The notes under the pieces are model-generated. The model was not told the DNA's origin, ran no database searches, and was given only the letters and a program-made list of their open reading frames with translations. A stretch of 21,196 nucleotides of DNA from Choanephora cucurbitarum (Eukaryota > Mucoromycota > Mucoromycetes > Mucorales > Choanephoraceae): positions 1 to 21,196 of the forward strand of contig JAIWNI010000222.1 of assembly GCA_025331435.1 (NCBI GenBank), read 5' to 3'. Positions 1-9,600 of this stretch are shown here, piece by piece; positions within the stretch are counted from its first letter, which is position 1; every line of letters starts with the position of its first letter. The position numbers and the translations under genes are program-made.

Positions 1-1744
1 GCCGGGTCAAACTCCGCTCTCCGAAAAAACTGATGGGAGTTGGGAAGAGCCATGAGAGAGAAGAAAATTTTCACTTGAATTCAGAAAGAGAGATGAGAGA
101 AATCAAATTGCTTCTCAGTAAATTCTGAAAAAGAGTTGAGATGGGGGGACAGTTATTGCAAAGGGAAACAGATTATGTCCTAAAAAAGAAAAAGGGGGGA
201 ACAAGATTCTTCGGTATGGATGAAACATTTAAAGAGGCTTAGATAGCGTCCAAATTCTAAAGGTGAGGCAATTTTAGAAGGTCGGCTGTATTGAAGATTT
301 AAGCGTAGGTGGTACAAAAGAATAGAGATAAGCAACGAGTTGAGCAGAGAAGAAGCAGATGCAATAAGCCAAAGGGTAGAAACGGAGAATTTCTATTCAT
401 TCAAGCTTGTGTATCATGACTAAGATAGAAGTAGATGTTATAGTCAACAAGATGAGTGGTCCGATAAAGTAAAGCGTAGGATATGAAATAGAGCTGTTTT
501 ACTATTGGATATAATAAAGAAGATATACGAACGACAAGTCGCACAAAGAAAGCTTACGACTCTCTTTTTAATCATGTTGAGACTCGAATCGTTAGTCTGC
601 TGCAGTATAGTAGCTGATGTTCATCGTCTTGAAGACAAAACACTACTCTCTTTTTCTGTTCGTGAATAGCTACTTCAAGTCAGGTAGCTGAAAGCCTGCT
701 CATGAGTTGCTTCTATGCTTGCTATACTCTTTGAAACGCATATAATTAGTAAGGATACTTTCGTGTAATTATATCAAAAGGTATACGCACTCAGTTATGT
801 ATCAGTAGGATTTTTACGACAAAGGTGTAGACAATAAGTTGTTAACTTAGAAAAAAGTAGAACGTAAGGATATTATGGAAAAGAGAAAGGAAAAGGAAGC
901 GTATAAAATAAGCCAAGCCATCTAAAAATAAAACTTGTTAGCCGATTCAAAACCTTTTTTGGATAGCCTTCAATTGGAAACAGAGACACAAGTTTCAAAG
1001 TTTGGTTAACTTGCTACATATGCAAGATAATAAGCAACATAGAAAATGTGGTTATCTTGATACATCTTCAAGATAATAAACAGGATACAACAAACAAGCC
1101 ATTCTTAAATCACGACTCCACATCCATTGAGGATCCCACATTCACAATGAATAAGACACTTTACCCTCATAAAAGTATTTTTGAATGGTGAGCAATGAAT
1201 GCCTTCTACTGTCATCTCTAAATATACTAATACTCTAATCAAGCAAACCATTTCAAAATGCTAAAGAGTAATATAAGGTCGTCTTTTATTTATCTCCAAT
1301 TATACTATTTTCTCTAAAAACAATGCACATATCCTCCCTAAACATGAAGCCTATTTGCAAACCATTTACATTTACACTATCAGTACTCATAAGAAGCTAT
1401 ATGAGATGATCCACACAATCAAATTCAGAGTATTCATTAACGTTCTTTACAAATTGAATGTACCTGACCATCTTCAGTAGAGTGTTGAATAGAAATCCAT
1501 TAACTTATCCAAAATGAGACTTGTAAACTGATCAGGTAAAAGCACAATAGCTAATGCGAAATATTTCTATTAGATAACATAATCTCTTACTCTAAGGATT
1601 ACACAAATGCTTACCAAAATATGCGAAATCGATTTGAGATAAACATCAGGTATAGGTCAACTATGTTGATCACCAATTGCAAAGCTTTCTAATCAACGTA
1701 AATAAATAAATATAAAAGTAACACCTTAAAACAAATTCAGTTTA
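1..1744. other. AT-rich stretch without recognisable genes
   Basis: I see no open frame of useful length and no recognisable motif on either strand. The first 250 bases are purine-rich on the plus strand, and the remainder is AT-rich with stops in all frames. It may be old, decayed repeat sequence. A short phrase, AAGATAATAA, recurs near 1023-1080, but I could not assign it to an element. Confidence 0.5.
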
Positions 1745-1791
1745 CCAGATGTTTGAAAGAAGCATTGAGATGGTAAGCAAAAAAGGTAACA

Positions 1792-2620
1792 TTGACCGTA
1801 GAGGTCGAACTGCTGGCTAAAGTGTTGACCAATGGAGAAAAAAGAAACGTAGTCAGTACATGTATAAGAAAAAATTGTGGTCATGGTTACGATCAACTAG
1901 TAGGTGAAATAAGGAGTCATATAGCATCCCTAAGGTCAGTCGGTTCAAAAAGTAGGTATGCTTTAAAGAGAAACTGATTGACGATTTTTTCAAAGTGATT
2001 GATCTGTATAGCGCGAATGTTTATTCTGAAATAAAAGTGTACTGGCTGTTCGTAATGTATATTCCACAGCTAAGCGTATTCAGTGTACCAGGCGGTCGAC
2101 ATAAGTATGTGAGGAAATAAATAAAACAAAGAGGAAAGGAAAAAAGAAAGTACCAAATACACTTGGAAAGTAAAATATCATAACGACATGTCATCATACA
2201 GCCAATAAGATGATGGGGCAAATCATTCAAAATACCAAATATGGAGTAATCAAATCGTATAAGGTATACGCGTTGACGATCTTGTTGACAAAGCTACCAA
2301 AAATGGTAAATACAAATCTTTTACTGATGTGCAAATGATGTTGAAAAGTATCAAAAAGTTTAAATTATAGACACATTTGGCTAAAGACACCATTCTGTCT
2401 GTATCATCTTGAAAGTATAAATATATAAGAGAGGTAGTACATCAAACTAACAATCTTTATCTTGCTTTTACAAACAAATTTAGGATCCATTTGAAATGGT
2501 ATGCAGACAGCCATTAGAGTGGATTAAATCGACATCCTTATACTTCAGACCTTGAGATGAGTGATAAGATAGAAGCCGCATTTTCATTTGGCATTAGCAA
2601 TATAATGCTGATGTAAAATA
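1792..2620 (+). pseudogene. possible decayed reading frame, family unknown
   Basis: A 61-codon open frame (1792-1977) ends in TGA. A one-base shift near 1972 opens about 42 further codons with ordinary residue composition, ending KYVRK at about 2118. Two more short coding-like blocks follow, at about 2269-2369 (ending at a TAG) and about 2415-2505. They have plausible amino-acid composition but are separated by stops and frame changes. No domain is recognised. The blocks may be fragments of one decayed protein gene, perhaps of transposon origin, or chance open frames. The frame choice and the joining of blocks are my inference. Confidence 0.22.
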
Positions 2621-2635
2621 TTGGGAAATACTTGG

Positions 2636-2739
2636 CGCACTCACTTTCACACTCACTTTTTCTAGGTACACCCTACTTTTCACACTCACTTTTGTTTGTG
2701 CCACGCTCACTTTTGTTCGTACTACACTCACCTTTTCTC
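2636..2739 (+). repeat. degenerate ~21-bp tandem repeats (CACTCACTTTT core)
   Basis: The motif CACTCACTTTT and close variants (CGCTCACTTTT, CACTCACCTTTT) recur about five times. The two best consecutive units are 21 bp long, at about 2692-2733. The array ends in a run of ten C at 2739-2748. It lies directly upstream of the MULE promoter and start codon, so it may be subterminal repeat of the element. I found no inverted copy beyond the 3' end of the MULE gene, so terminal inverted repeats are not demonstrated. Confidence 0.65.
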
Positions 2740-2753
2740 CCCCCCCCCAATTT

Positions 2754-2760
2754 TATATTA
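2754..2760 (+). promoter_or_regulatory. TATA-like box for the MULE gene
   Basis: TATATTA lies about 76 bases upstream of the first usable ATG (2836) of the MULE transposase, just after the C10 run. Position and sequence fit a core promoter element. This is assigned from sequence alone. Confidence 0.35.
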
Positions 2761-3407
2761 AAGAAGCGAAGAGTACATTTAGTCTATGGTCCCTGAAGTT
2801 GTAATAAAAATGTCTTTTTTTTTGTCAAAATTAATATGAGCAACACAGAAACCATGGATTGTACTTCAGAAGCCAGCAGTCATTATTCGACTCATATTGA
2901 TCATGCATCTGTCAGAGAAGACAATTATGAAGCATATCGAAACGATCCTAAGTACATCGAAATGACATCTGAATTTAAAGATAGATTTAGCCCAGGTTCA
3001 TTGTTTGACAGCTTGGATTCAGCTCGGGACGCTCAATTAGTCTGGGTCTCAAGTACAACTGCCCAATGGTAACGAAATCTTCTATACTGAAGGCTGGACG
3101 CTTGACTATGACATATATCCATAGTGGCACCTACAGAGCTGCAAAAAAAGTCACTGTTAATGACCAAAACGAGAATCTCGTAAATAAAGAGGCGGCTTCT
3201 ACTAATAAAGAAAAGTGCCCATGCTATTATTATGGCCATTTCTCTAAAAAGTTAGGGAAGTTTGTCATCAAGAAATCAGAGGCAGCACACAATCATCACC
3301 TGGCTACTAGCTCTCTCAGAAACCATGTAAATCGAACATTGAGCCCCGAAAACTACAGGATTGCTGTTAAGTTGTTGCAAACAAAAACATCTTCCGAAAC
3401 TTTAGAG

Positions 3408-3471
3408 GTAAGAGACATTGTTATCTATAATCAACACAATGCTTATAAGTATACAAACTACAAACGGGTAG
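3408..3471 (+). other. intron 1 of the MULE gene (64 bp)
   Basis: Donor GTAAGA follows a complete GAG codon and acceptor GGGTAG ends at 3471. Removal is phase 0. It joins the zinc-binding region to the frame that reads into VIKKDLDNIKQ, which is the expected order in MULE proteins. Confidence 0.7.
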
Positions 3472-4060
3472 GTTTTAAAAAATTTTGGTGTGAACAGTGT
3501 TATTAAGAAAGACCTAGATAACATCAAGCAGCTTGCTACTAAAAACGATGAAAAAGTTTCCGAACTAATTGGGCATCTCCAAAATAAGGGGTACAAAGTC
3601 AACTATCATACCAATGAAGAAGATAGGGTAACAGCTATTTTCTTCATACATGATAATGCTTTAGAGGAATTGTGTCGCTTTCCAGAAGCTGTTGTTCTTG
3701 ACACAACATACAATACAAACAAGCAGAAAATGAAGCTGCTTAATTTTGTTGTTCCTAGCACGCTGGCTTCCAGAGAAGGAAAACAAAAAGGTAACCAGCT
3801 GGCCGCAATCCCTGTTGCTGCTGCTTGGCTGGATAGAGAGACCAGAGAAAGCTACTTGTGGGCCTTGAAGGCTTTTCGTAGCATTGTTTGGCCACCCCGT
3901 TCAACAAATGAGCTTCCAAGTGTATTTGTTACAGACAATGACGCAAGCATAAAGTACGCAATCAAAGAGATCTTTCCTGATGCTCTAAATGTCTTGTGCT
4001 ATGTACACATAAAGCATAACTTTATTAAAAAGTTTGTCGAATGTATGATCACAGTAAAAG

Positions 4061-4109
4061 GTATTTCATCCTTTTTTTACAAAGTAATTACATAACTTAT
4101 CGATTATAG
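4061..4109 (+). other. intron 2 of the MULE gene (49 bp)
   Basis: Donor GTATTT and acceptor TTATAG. Splicing after the first base of a codon gives GAC and continues in an open frame rich in K, E and D to 4287, where the unspliced frame hits a stop at 4095. An alternative donor at 4054 (GTAAAA) would put the second exon in the wrong phase. Confidence 0.65.
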
Positions 4110-4287
4110 ACAAAGAAAAGCTTGATGATAAACGTGAAAAGCTCTGCTATATCATCAACAATCTCGCACTAAGATGCAAAACTGAAGAAGATATTGCTGA
4201 TCAACAAGAGAAGATCAAGAGTCTCATTGAAGAAGAAGGACTTCTGAAGACGGGTGGAATCGAAGATTGCACCGATTACATGAATGC

Positions 4288-4347
4288 GTACTTATCTTTT
4301 TGATATTATTTAGTCATCCAAGTTATTAATATTTCAAAATATGGTAG
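4288..4347 (+). other. intron 3 of the MULE gene (60 bp)
   Basis: Donor GTACTT and acceptor GGTAG. Splicing after the second base of a codon gives GCA and enters the frame that starts ATG ATG at 4349 and carries the NRVEGTHA catalytic glutamate. It removes the TGA at 4301. An ATTAAT branch-like site lies at about 4325. Confidence 0.6.
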
Positions 4348-4899
4348 AATGATGTCTTTACGAGAGCACTGGATCTCTGTGGATGTAGACAAGCATTTAC
4401 ATATGAGTTGTCGTACTACCAATCGGGTGGAAGGAACTCATGCAGCTATTCAACAATATAACAAAACTTCTCATTGTTCTGTTGGCTCAGTTACGGATAC
4501 AATTGACCAGTGGTATCAAATTAGAGTAATCGAAGTTTTAGATAATTATGAAACGGTCCAATCATACACGTTTTTAGGAGAGCTACAGAAATTTTCAACA
4601 AGAAAGAGGAAGCCTCACTTTAAGAATAGGTGTTGTCCAAAGCCCTTTGTATGATCTCCTTCGATCTCTAGTCAAAAGGGTTACAACCTTTGCATTGACT
4701 AAAATCAAGAATCAGTTGATCGAGAGATTGGCTTTGGATGAACAAGAAAAATTGGATGATGACGAGTGCTACTGCTTTACCAAGTATTGTCTTAGACTAC
4801 CTTGTAAGCACACACTTGTTAATACGATTAAACTTAAGGGCTGTATTACTTTGTCGGAAGTTCATGAACGATAGCACATTATTTACAAAAATGGCAAAG

Positions 4900-4960
4900 G
4901 TAATTTTTTTAAAAAAAAGAAAAACTCTGAACGCTCAATGTTTATAACACCTTGTTCTAG
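4900..4960 (+). other. possible intron 4 of the MULE gene (61 bp)
   Basis: Donor GTAATT and acceptor GTTCTAG flank an A/T-rich stretch with stops, between the SWIM finger and the acidic tail. Phase does not match the downstream acidic frame without an extra base, so either the intron or a nearby indel is misplaced. Confidence 0.35.
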
Positions 4961-5531
4961 TACAAAAATTGGAGAAATCACCGCTCAGCCTGAACAGAAT
5001 GATCACGAAGAAGATGAAGAGCCTGTGCCAATTAGCCTCGTAAATGGCAACATTCACGAAGAGCAAAAGCAAACTCATTCATTCAATTTGATTGATAGCA
5101 CACAAAGACAGTACTTGTTAAAACTATATGCATCTTTCAAACGAATCGAAGAAATCTTTACGAATCCAATCTCGCATCAAGAAATGCAAACCGTCTTGGA
5201 TGACTTGTAGTCTTTAGAAGAAGATGCAGTGACGAATTCACTTGACAAGATGAAGAAGCCATCCATTTCGTTGATTTCAAAAGGCCGGCTAAAGAGGGAA
5301 AGACGTCTCAAGATTGGCATGAAAAAAGCAATGGAAACCTTTTTGGAAAATAGAGCTGGTCTCATAAAGTCAGAAAAAGCAGAGCAAAAGAGAAAGCGAA
5401 AAGGCGATTGTGATGCGAGTATCAAAAGGCCTAAAATCAAAGAAGAAAAGGAAGAAGATGAAATAAGCAATGAGCTTGAAAACGGTGGTATGATTAAAAA
5501 TCTACAAAAGAAAGCATAAACATAACAACTC

Positions 5532-6239
5532 ATGAAAAATACAATAAAATCTTACTATGAATATTTGATGTCACAAATTGACCCCAACATTCCCAAAGAA
5601 AACTACACTGTACTTGTGGATGTTGAAAGGGATGGGTTTTGTGGTTGGAGAGCATTGGCTGTTCAAATGTATGATGTTGAAGGCGAATTTTGGACAGTCA
5701 AAAAAAAGATAAGAGATATCCTGCTGAGAAACGAGTTGTTCTACAAGAGCAACTTTATGGACTATTTTGACTTTGACGATGTCAAGAAAAGAGTATGTTA
5801 CGGCATTGAAGAGAACATTTGTAGTGAGGTGATTTTAGACGAGATTTTTGATAGAAACGACGATTATGAAGATGAAGTAGTTTACTCGTGTGGCTAAGAA
5901 TATTACTTCTCTACCGTTGGCTGTCCTCAACTAGCTGCTGAGACTTTCTTTGTCCCATTTGCTATCTTTTCGGAGAGAAAGTTTGCAGAGACCAGAGGTA
6001 TATCTTTTTTCCCTCTTCTTGCCAGTTACACCGATGCAGACATAAAAAAGAAGCTCCCATAGCCATTATTGCTCCACAAAGTAAATGAGAACCATTGGGT
6101 AACATAGGGCCTAAGAAGATCAAAGAAGTTCCCCTGTCCCATGCCCGACTTGTCTTACGAGTTTGCTACTTTTAATCTTGGCAAAGAAACTAACATCAAG
6201 AAAACAGCATTGAATTGTCACCTGATTTTCGCCGATTAG
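5532..6239 (+). pseudogene. OTU-like cysteine protease domain (C-terminal part of the MULE protein)
   Basis: The Cys box reads DGFCGWRALA, with the Cys codon at 5640-5642. It matches the OTU pattern D-G-x-C-x-x-R. About 150 codons later the frame reads CPQLAAETF and then NENHWV, whose His codon (6093-6095) fits the catalytic histidine. OTU domains are papain-fold proteases, best known as deubiquitinases. The module stays in one frame with the upstream charged segment from 4938 to 6239. Only in-frame TAA and TAG codons (5517, 5523, 5895, 6060, 6105) interrupt it, and the final stop is at 6237. It could instead be a separate downstream gene starting at the ATG of 5532, but frame continuity favours one fused protein. 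Substrate and role are unknown. Confidence 0.75.
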
Positions 6240-6483
6240 TTGCCAAAAGATTCTGGTATGTAATGTTAAGGCTTTGAAATATAGCAAATCTAGTTAGCAT
6301 TTTTTAGCAATTTTCAACGATTGTTGATTTTCCTCTGCTTTCGATCATTACTCTTGACCTCTGTTCTGTGATTGTTATCATCGCTATTACGTCCTTAATA
6401 TAATTATCTCTATAAATATCACATATATATAAGGTTGACTTATTGTCAACTTGTTTCCTTTGTTAATTTTCAATATCAATAAA
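6240..6483. other. non-coding flank between the MULE and Helitron 1
   Basis: AT-rich with no gene. It contains a 6-bp perfect stem (GTTGAC/GTCAAC, loop TTATT) at 6434-6450 and an AT alternation at 6421-6430. This is presumably sequence that received Helitron 1, or the 3' tail of the MULE. Confidence 0.45.
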
Positions 6484-6524
6484 CTAGTCGACCTGCTCGC
6501 TACGCTCGCGGACGGCCGCCAAGC
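6484..6524 (-). other. Helitron 1 3' terminus: hairpin plus CTAG
   Basis: On the minus strand, a GC-rich hairpin at 6524-6504 is followed by 16 bases and then CTAG (6487-6484), with host T after it. The hairpin has an 8-bp stem with one bulged G and one G·T pair, and a CCGT loop. Helitrons end in CTRR with a short hairpin 10 to 20 bases upstream and insert between A and T, and all three features are present. The high GC content contrasts with the AT-rich surroundings. A short direct repeat (GCGAGC twice) overlaps the stem. Confidence 0.75.
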
Positions 6525-6697
6525 CTCACGGTTTGGATCCTGGCAAGTTCTAATATGCGCACACACTTTAAATTCAACTGAGCGTCGTCCAGATATAGAT
6601 AAATATATAATGTCCAAATTTTTATTTGGTTATTTGCAGTTAGAGAGTAATTTGTAATGAATATTAACACAATTCAAATGTGATGCAAAGTGCGTTA

Positions 6698-9600
6698 TTA
6701 GCGAAGTAGAATTTCAGGATAAACTATGTTTTCTGTCTTGGTTGATTTTACACCGTCTTTTGTATCAAGTAACACAGAAAGTCCAGATACAAATGTTACT
6801 CTTGATAATGCAACATATAGTTGTCCATGGGTGAAAACAGGTGAGCGAAGATCTATTCCAACGACTTTGAGCGACTGTCCTTGCGACTTGTTGATAGTCA
6901 TTGCAAAGAATGGTCTCACAGGAAATTGCTTTCTTGTTAGAGTAAAAGGATACTCGTTTTCAAGTGTTGATAGGGTAAATCGTGGAATTACTTCTATACG
7001 ACCATCAACACCAGGTAATTTCACTTTCAAGAGAAACTCGCCAATACTTAGTACAGTTACTCGGGTTCCATTACATAGACCTCGCTCAGCACTGATGTTT
7101 CTCAATATCATGACAGGCATCCCAACTTTCAATTCTAAAATAGAAGGAGGTAAACCAGGAGGATTTAAGCTCTGTAGGTATTCAGCGGGCATTTGACGAT
7201 CTACACCTCCAGTTGAGTCTTCTTGAGTGACACTGTCAACAGCAAATAATGAAATTTTGTCACCAGGTAACTGGTCCAAGACGTATTTGTTAATTTTATT
7301 TACCATATCATTTCTGGGTGCAATAATAGCCCTTTCTTGAAAAAAAAACAGGATTAAGAGTTTGACTTAATACTTCCTTAGGATATATAGAGTCAACAAA
7401 TGTAGGAAGAGAATGATGCTGAGGGATATATTGCAATAAAGATATCTTTCCATTCAACATGGAGTTGTAAGACAGACTGCCAATCCATTGAGAGAATGCT
7501 TGATCAACATGATTACTACTTGCAAGGCGCATGTTTTCTGTTAGCTTAAGTTTTTTAAGACGTGGCCAAATTTCCGTTGATTTTGCTAAAGAAGCTTCAA
7601 CTATATGATGGCGTTGTCCGTGCTTAATAACAGGCCCTATTTGAGCGAAATCACCTCCTAAAACGACAGGAATACCGCCAAAGAGCGAATCAAAGTCTGA
7701 GCAAATATCTTGGAGAGTTCGATTTACAGCCTCAAAGCAATGTCTATGTTGCATAGGCACTTCATCCCAAATTATCAAACTACATCTTTTTAGCATGCTA
7801 GCAAGGTCGCTATCCTTTTTGATTAGGCAGACCGAGTCAGGAAAGATATTCAAAGGAATTTTGAAGCGAGAATGAGACGTGCGGCCTCCAGGAAGCAAAA
7901 GAGAAGCAATACCAGATGACGCAACGCATACAACAATTTTTTCCTTGACGCCTAAAATAATGACAAAGGGTGTTGTAGACGAAAGTCTTGCCTGTACCAG
8001 CGGGTCCTTGAAGAAAAAAGTGAGCAGTTTTGGGATTGCTGGATATATTACCAGTTATTTCATCAAAAGCAGCTTTTTGCCCAGTGTTCATTATAGATAC
8101 TTTTCTGCTGGTAGTTTGCTTCTTCAATATCTCTGTCATATGCAATTTCGGTTTGAAGAAAAGCATTGCTGCTGATTTCGCCAATTTGTTCCATTAAATT
8201 TCGCCAATCAAATAGTGGTTGAGGCATGCTAAAATCGGCAAGAGTCTTACCTGCATCTATAAGAGCTTGTCCAAGCAGATACAAACCATAGTCAAGCTTG
8301 GGTAAGTCTTTATGGAAAGCATGTTCTGTTTCATGACTGTTGAGTTGATCGGTAAACCTCCAATTGTCTCATACGAAAATCAAGATCATCATAGATGCTT
8401 AAGCAAAATTCATTCCAAAGTGCAGCAGGTTGATTCAATTCTTGAAACAGCAGAGCTGAAATGAACAGAGAACGTAAACTTGAGCCAGAGACAAATTCAA
8501 CAGCTTCAGAAAAACATCTGAACCATTCTTGATCATCCTCGATTAAATGTAATGCTTGACATGCTTCCCCGAATGTAGCATATACAACACCGCTGACAGT
8601 TCTCAAATTTTGAAATGAAGTGGGGCCACGAACAACGGTGAGCAGTAAGCGTAAAAAGAATCTTTCGCCGGCTGTTGGTGTACAGTAATACATTCTTCCT
8701 ACAGCAAAGCCTTTTTTTCTTGGTTGCCATTTCCTTTGATCTTTTTTCCAAGTAAAATAGGAAGGGAACTCTTGATATAATTAACCACGTCCGTCCTCAT
8801 TGTCTGCATTGTACTTGAAGAAACCCATCAAGGTAGAATGAGTGTTGTCAAGAATTTGCTGTATTTCTTCTGCACTTGCCTCGGGATCGAAATATACAGG
8901 TTCTTCGTTTTCTAAGTGAACAGCAAGCGAGGTAACAGAAGGATCTTCTTCATGCATAGCATATTCAAACAAACGCCATACAGCTTCAGTAGGTCCAATA
9001 TATCTATTGGTAAGATATCTTTCAATCTCATCGTTTTCATTCCTTAAGTGTACTGTGGTGCGATCAGGGTCTTTATAAACATATTTGTTTATATATTTAA
9101 TGGCATCGACACTACCGCACAATTCAACATTTATATGCGCTCTGTATTTCTTAGTAAGAAATGGATTATAAGGCACAACATTTTGGTTTAGTCAAGTATA
9201 CAGACATCATTTCGTTTGTTTGCTTGTCTCTGATCTGGACACGATGAGACCTTCCATCCATTCGTCTACGATACAAAGGATACGTGTTAGGCATGACAAC
9301 AGTGGTAGACTGAAATGGCTTTGGGAAGCTTTTTGAACATTTCATGACACCTGTAAGCATCAGGAACCATACATGGACAATTGGGATTAACATCTCCACA
9401 AGGACCATGCATCATTTGACTCGCAACTAACTCCAAGAGTTCAGGGTCATCATTGGATGGCAACTCAGCACAAATGACTTCATCAATCTTGTCAGCGTCT
9501 CGAAAAATGCCATCATCACCTTTAAGAAATAACAAAAGATGACAATGAGGCAAGCCTCGCTTTTGGTACTCAATTGTTCGGATAATACCTTTGTAGTTGC

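Larger units (their letters stand above)
2636..6239 (+). mobile_element. Mutator-like (MULE) DNA transposon, ends not defined
   Basis: The extent given runs from the upstream tandem repeat array to the last recognisable codon of the OTU module. Class II cut-and-paste elements of this superfamily normally have terminal inverted repeats and a target duplication of about 9 bp. Neither could be identified by eye, so the true ends are unknown. Confidence 0.6.
2836..6239 (+). pseudogene. MULE transposase with C-terminal OTU domain, inactivated
   Basis: This encodes a cut-and-paste transposase of the Mutator/FAR1 type, conceptually about 1,050 residues. Domains in order: a FAR1-like zinc-binding region (CPC near 3217, HNHH near 3288); a DDE core with D in DTTYNTN (codon 3700), D in VTDND (codon 3934), a C..H motif in LCYVHIKHNF and E in NRVEGTHA (codon 4430); a SWIM finger (C-x-C at 4767-4775, C-x-H at 4803-4811); a lysine- and glutamate-rich segment (5229-5516); and an OTU domain (5532-6239). 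The start at 2836 follows a TATA-like box. Three introns restore continuity (3408-3471, 4061-4109, 4288-4347) and a fourth is possible (4900-4960). Damage: frame breaks near 3040-3065, 4600-4640 and 4900-4960, and in-frame stops at 4872, 5208, 5517, 5523, 5895, 6060 and 6105. The stop at 4872 sits where tryptophan would be expected. Family assignment is secure; function in this copy is unlikely. Confidence 0.85.

Noticed and set aside
2636..2748. CRISPR-like array
   Set aside because: Units are degenerate and contiguous, without unique spacers, and the surroundings are eukaryotic.
4872..6107. Recoded TAA/TAG (for example to Gln) to explain in-frame stops in the MULE
   Set aside because: Gag ends naturally at TAG, and the residues expected at the MULE stops are not consistently Gln (Trp at 4872). 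Decay is simpler.
6434..6450. GTTGAC/GTCAAC hairpin as a second Helitron terminus
   Set aside because: It is short and AT-rich, and no CTRR follows at the right distance on either strand.
6726..7196. 156-codon plus-strand open frame
   Set aside because: It is the antisense shadow of the Helitron 1 helicase C-terminus, which has recognisable motifs on the minus strand.
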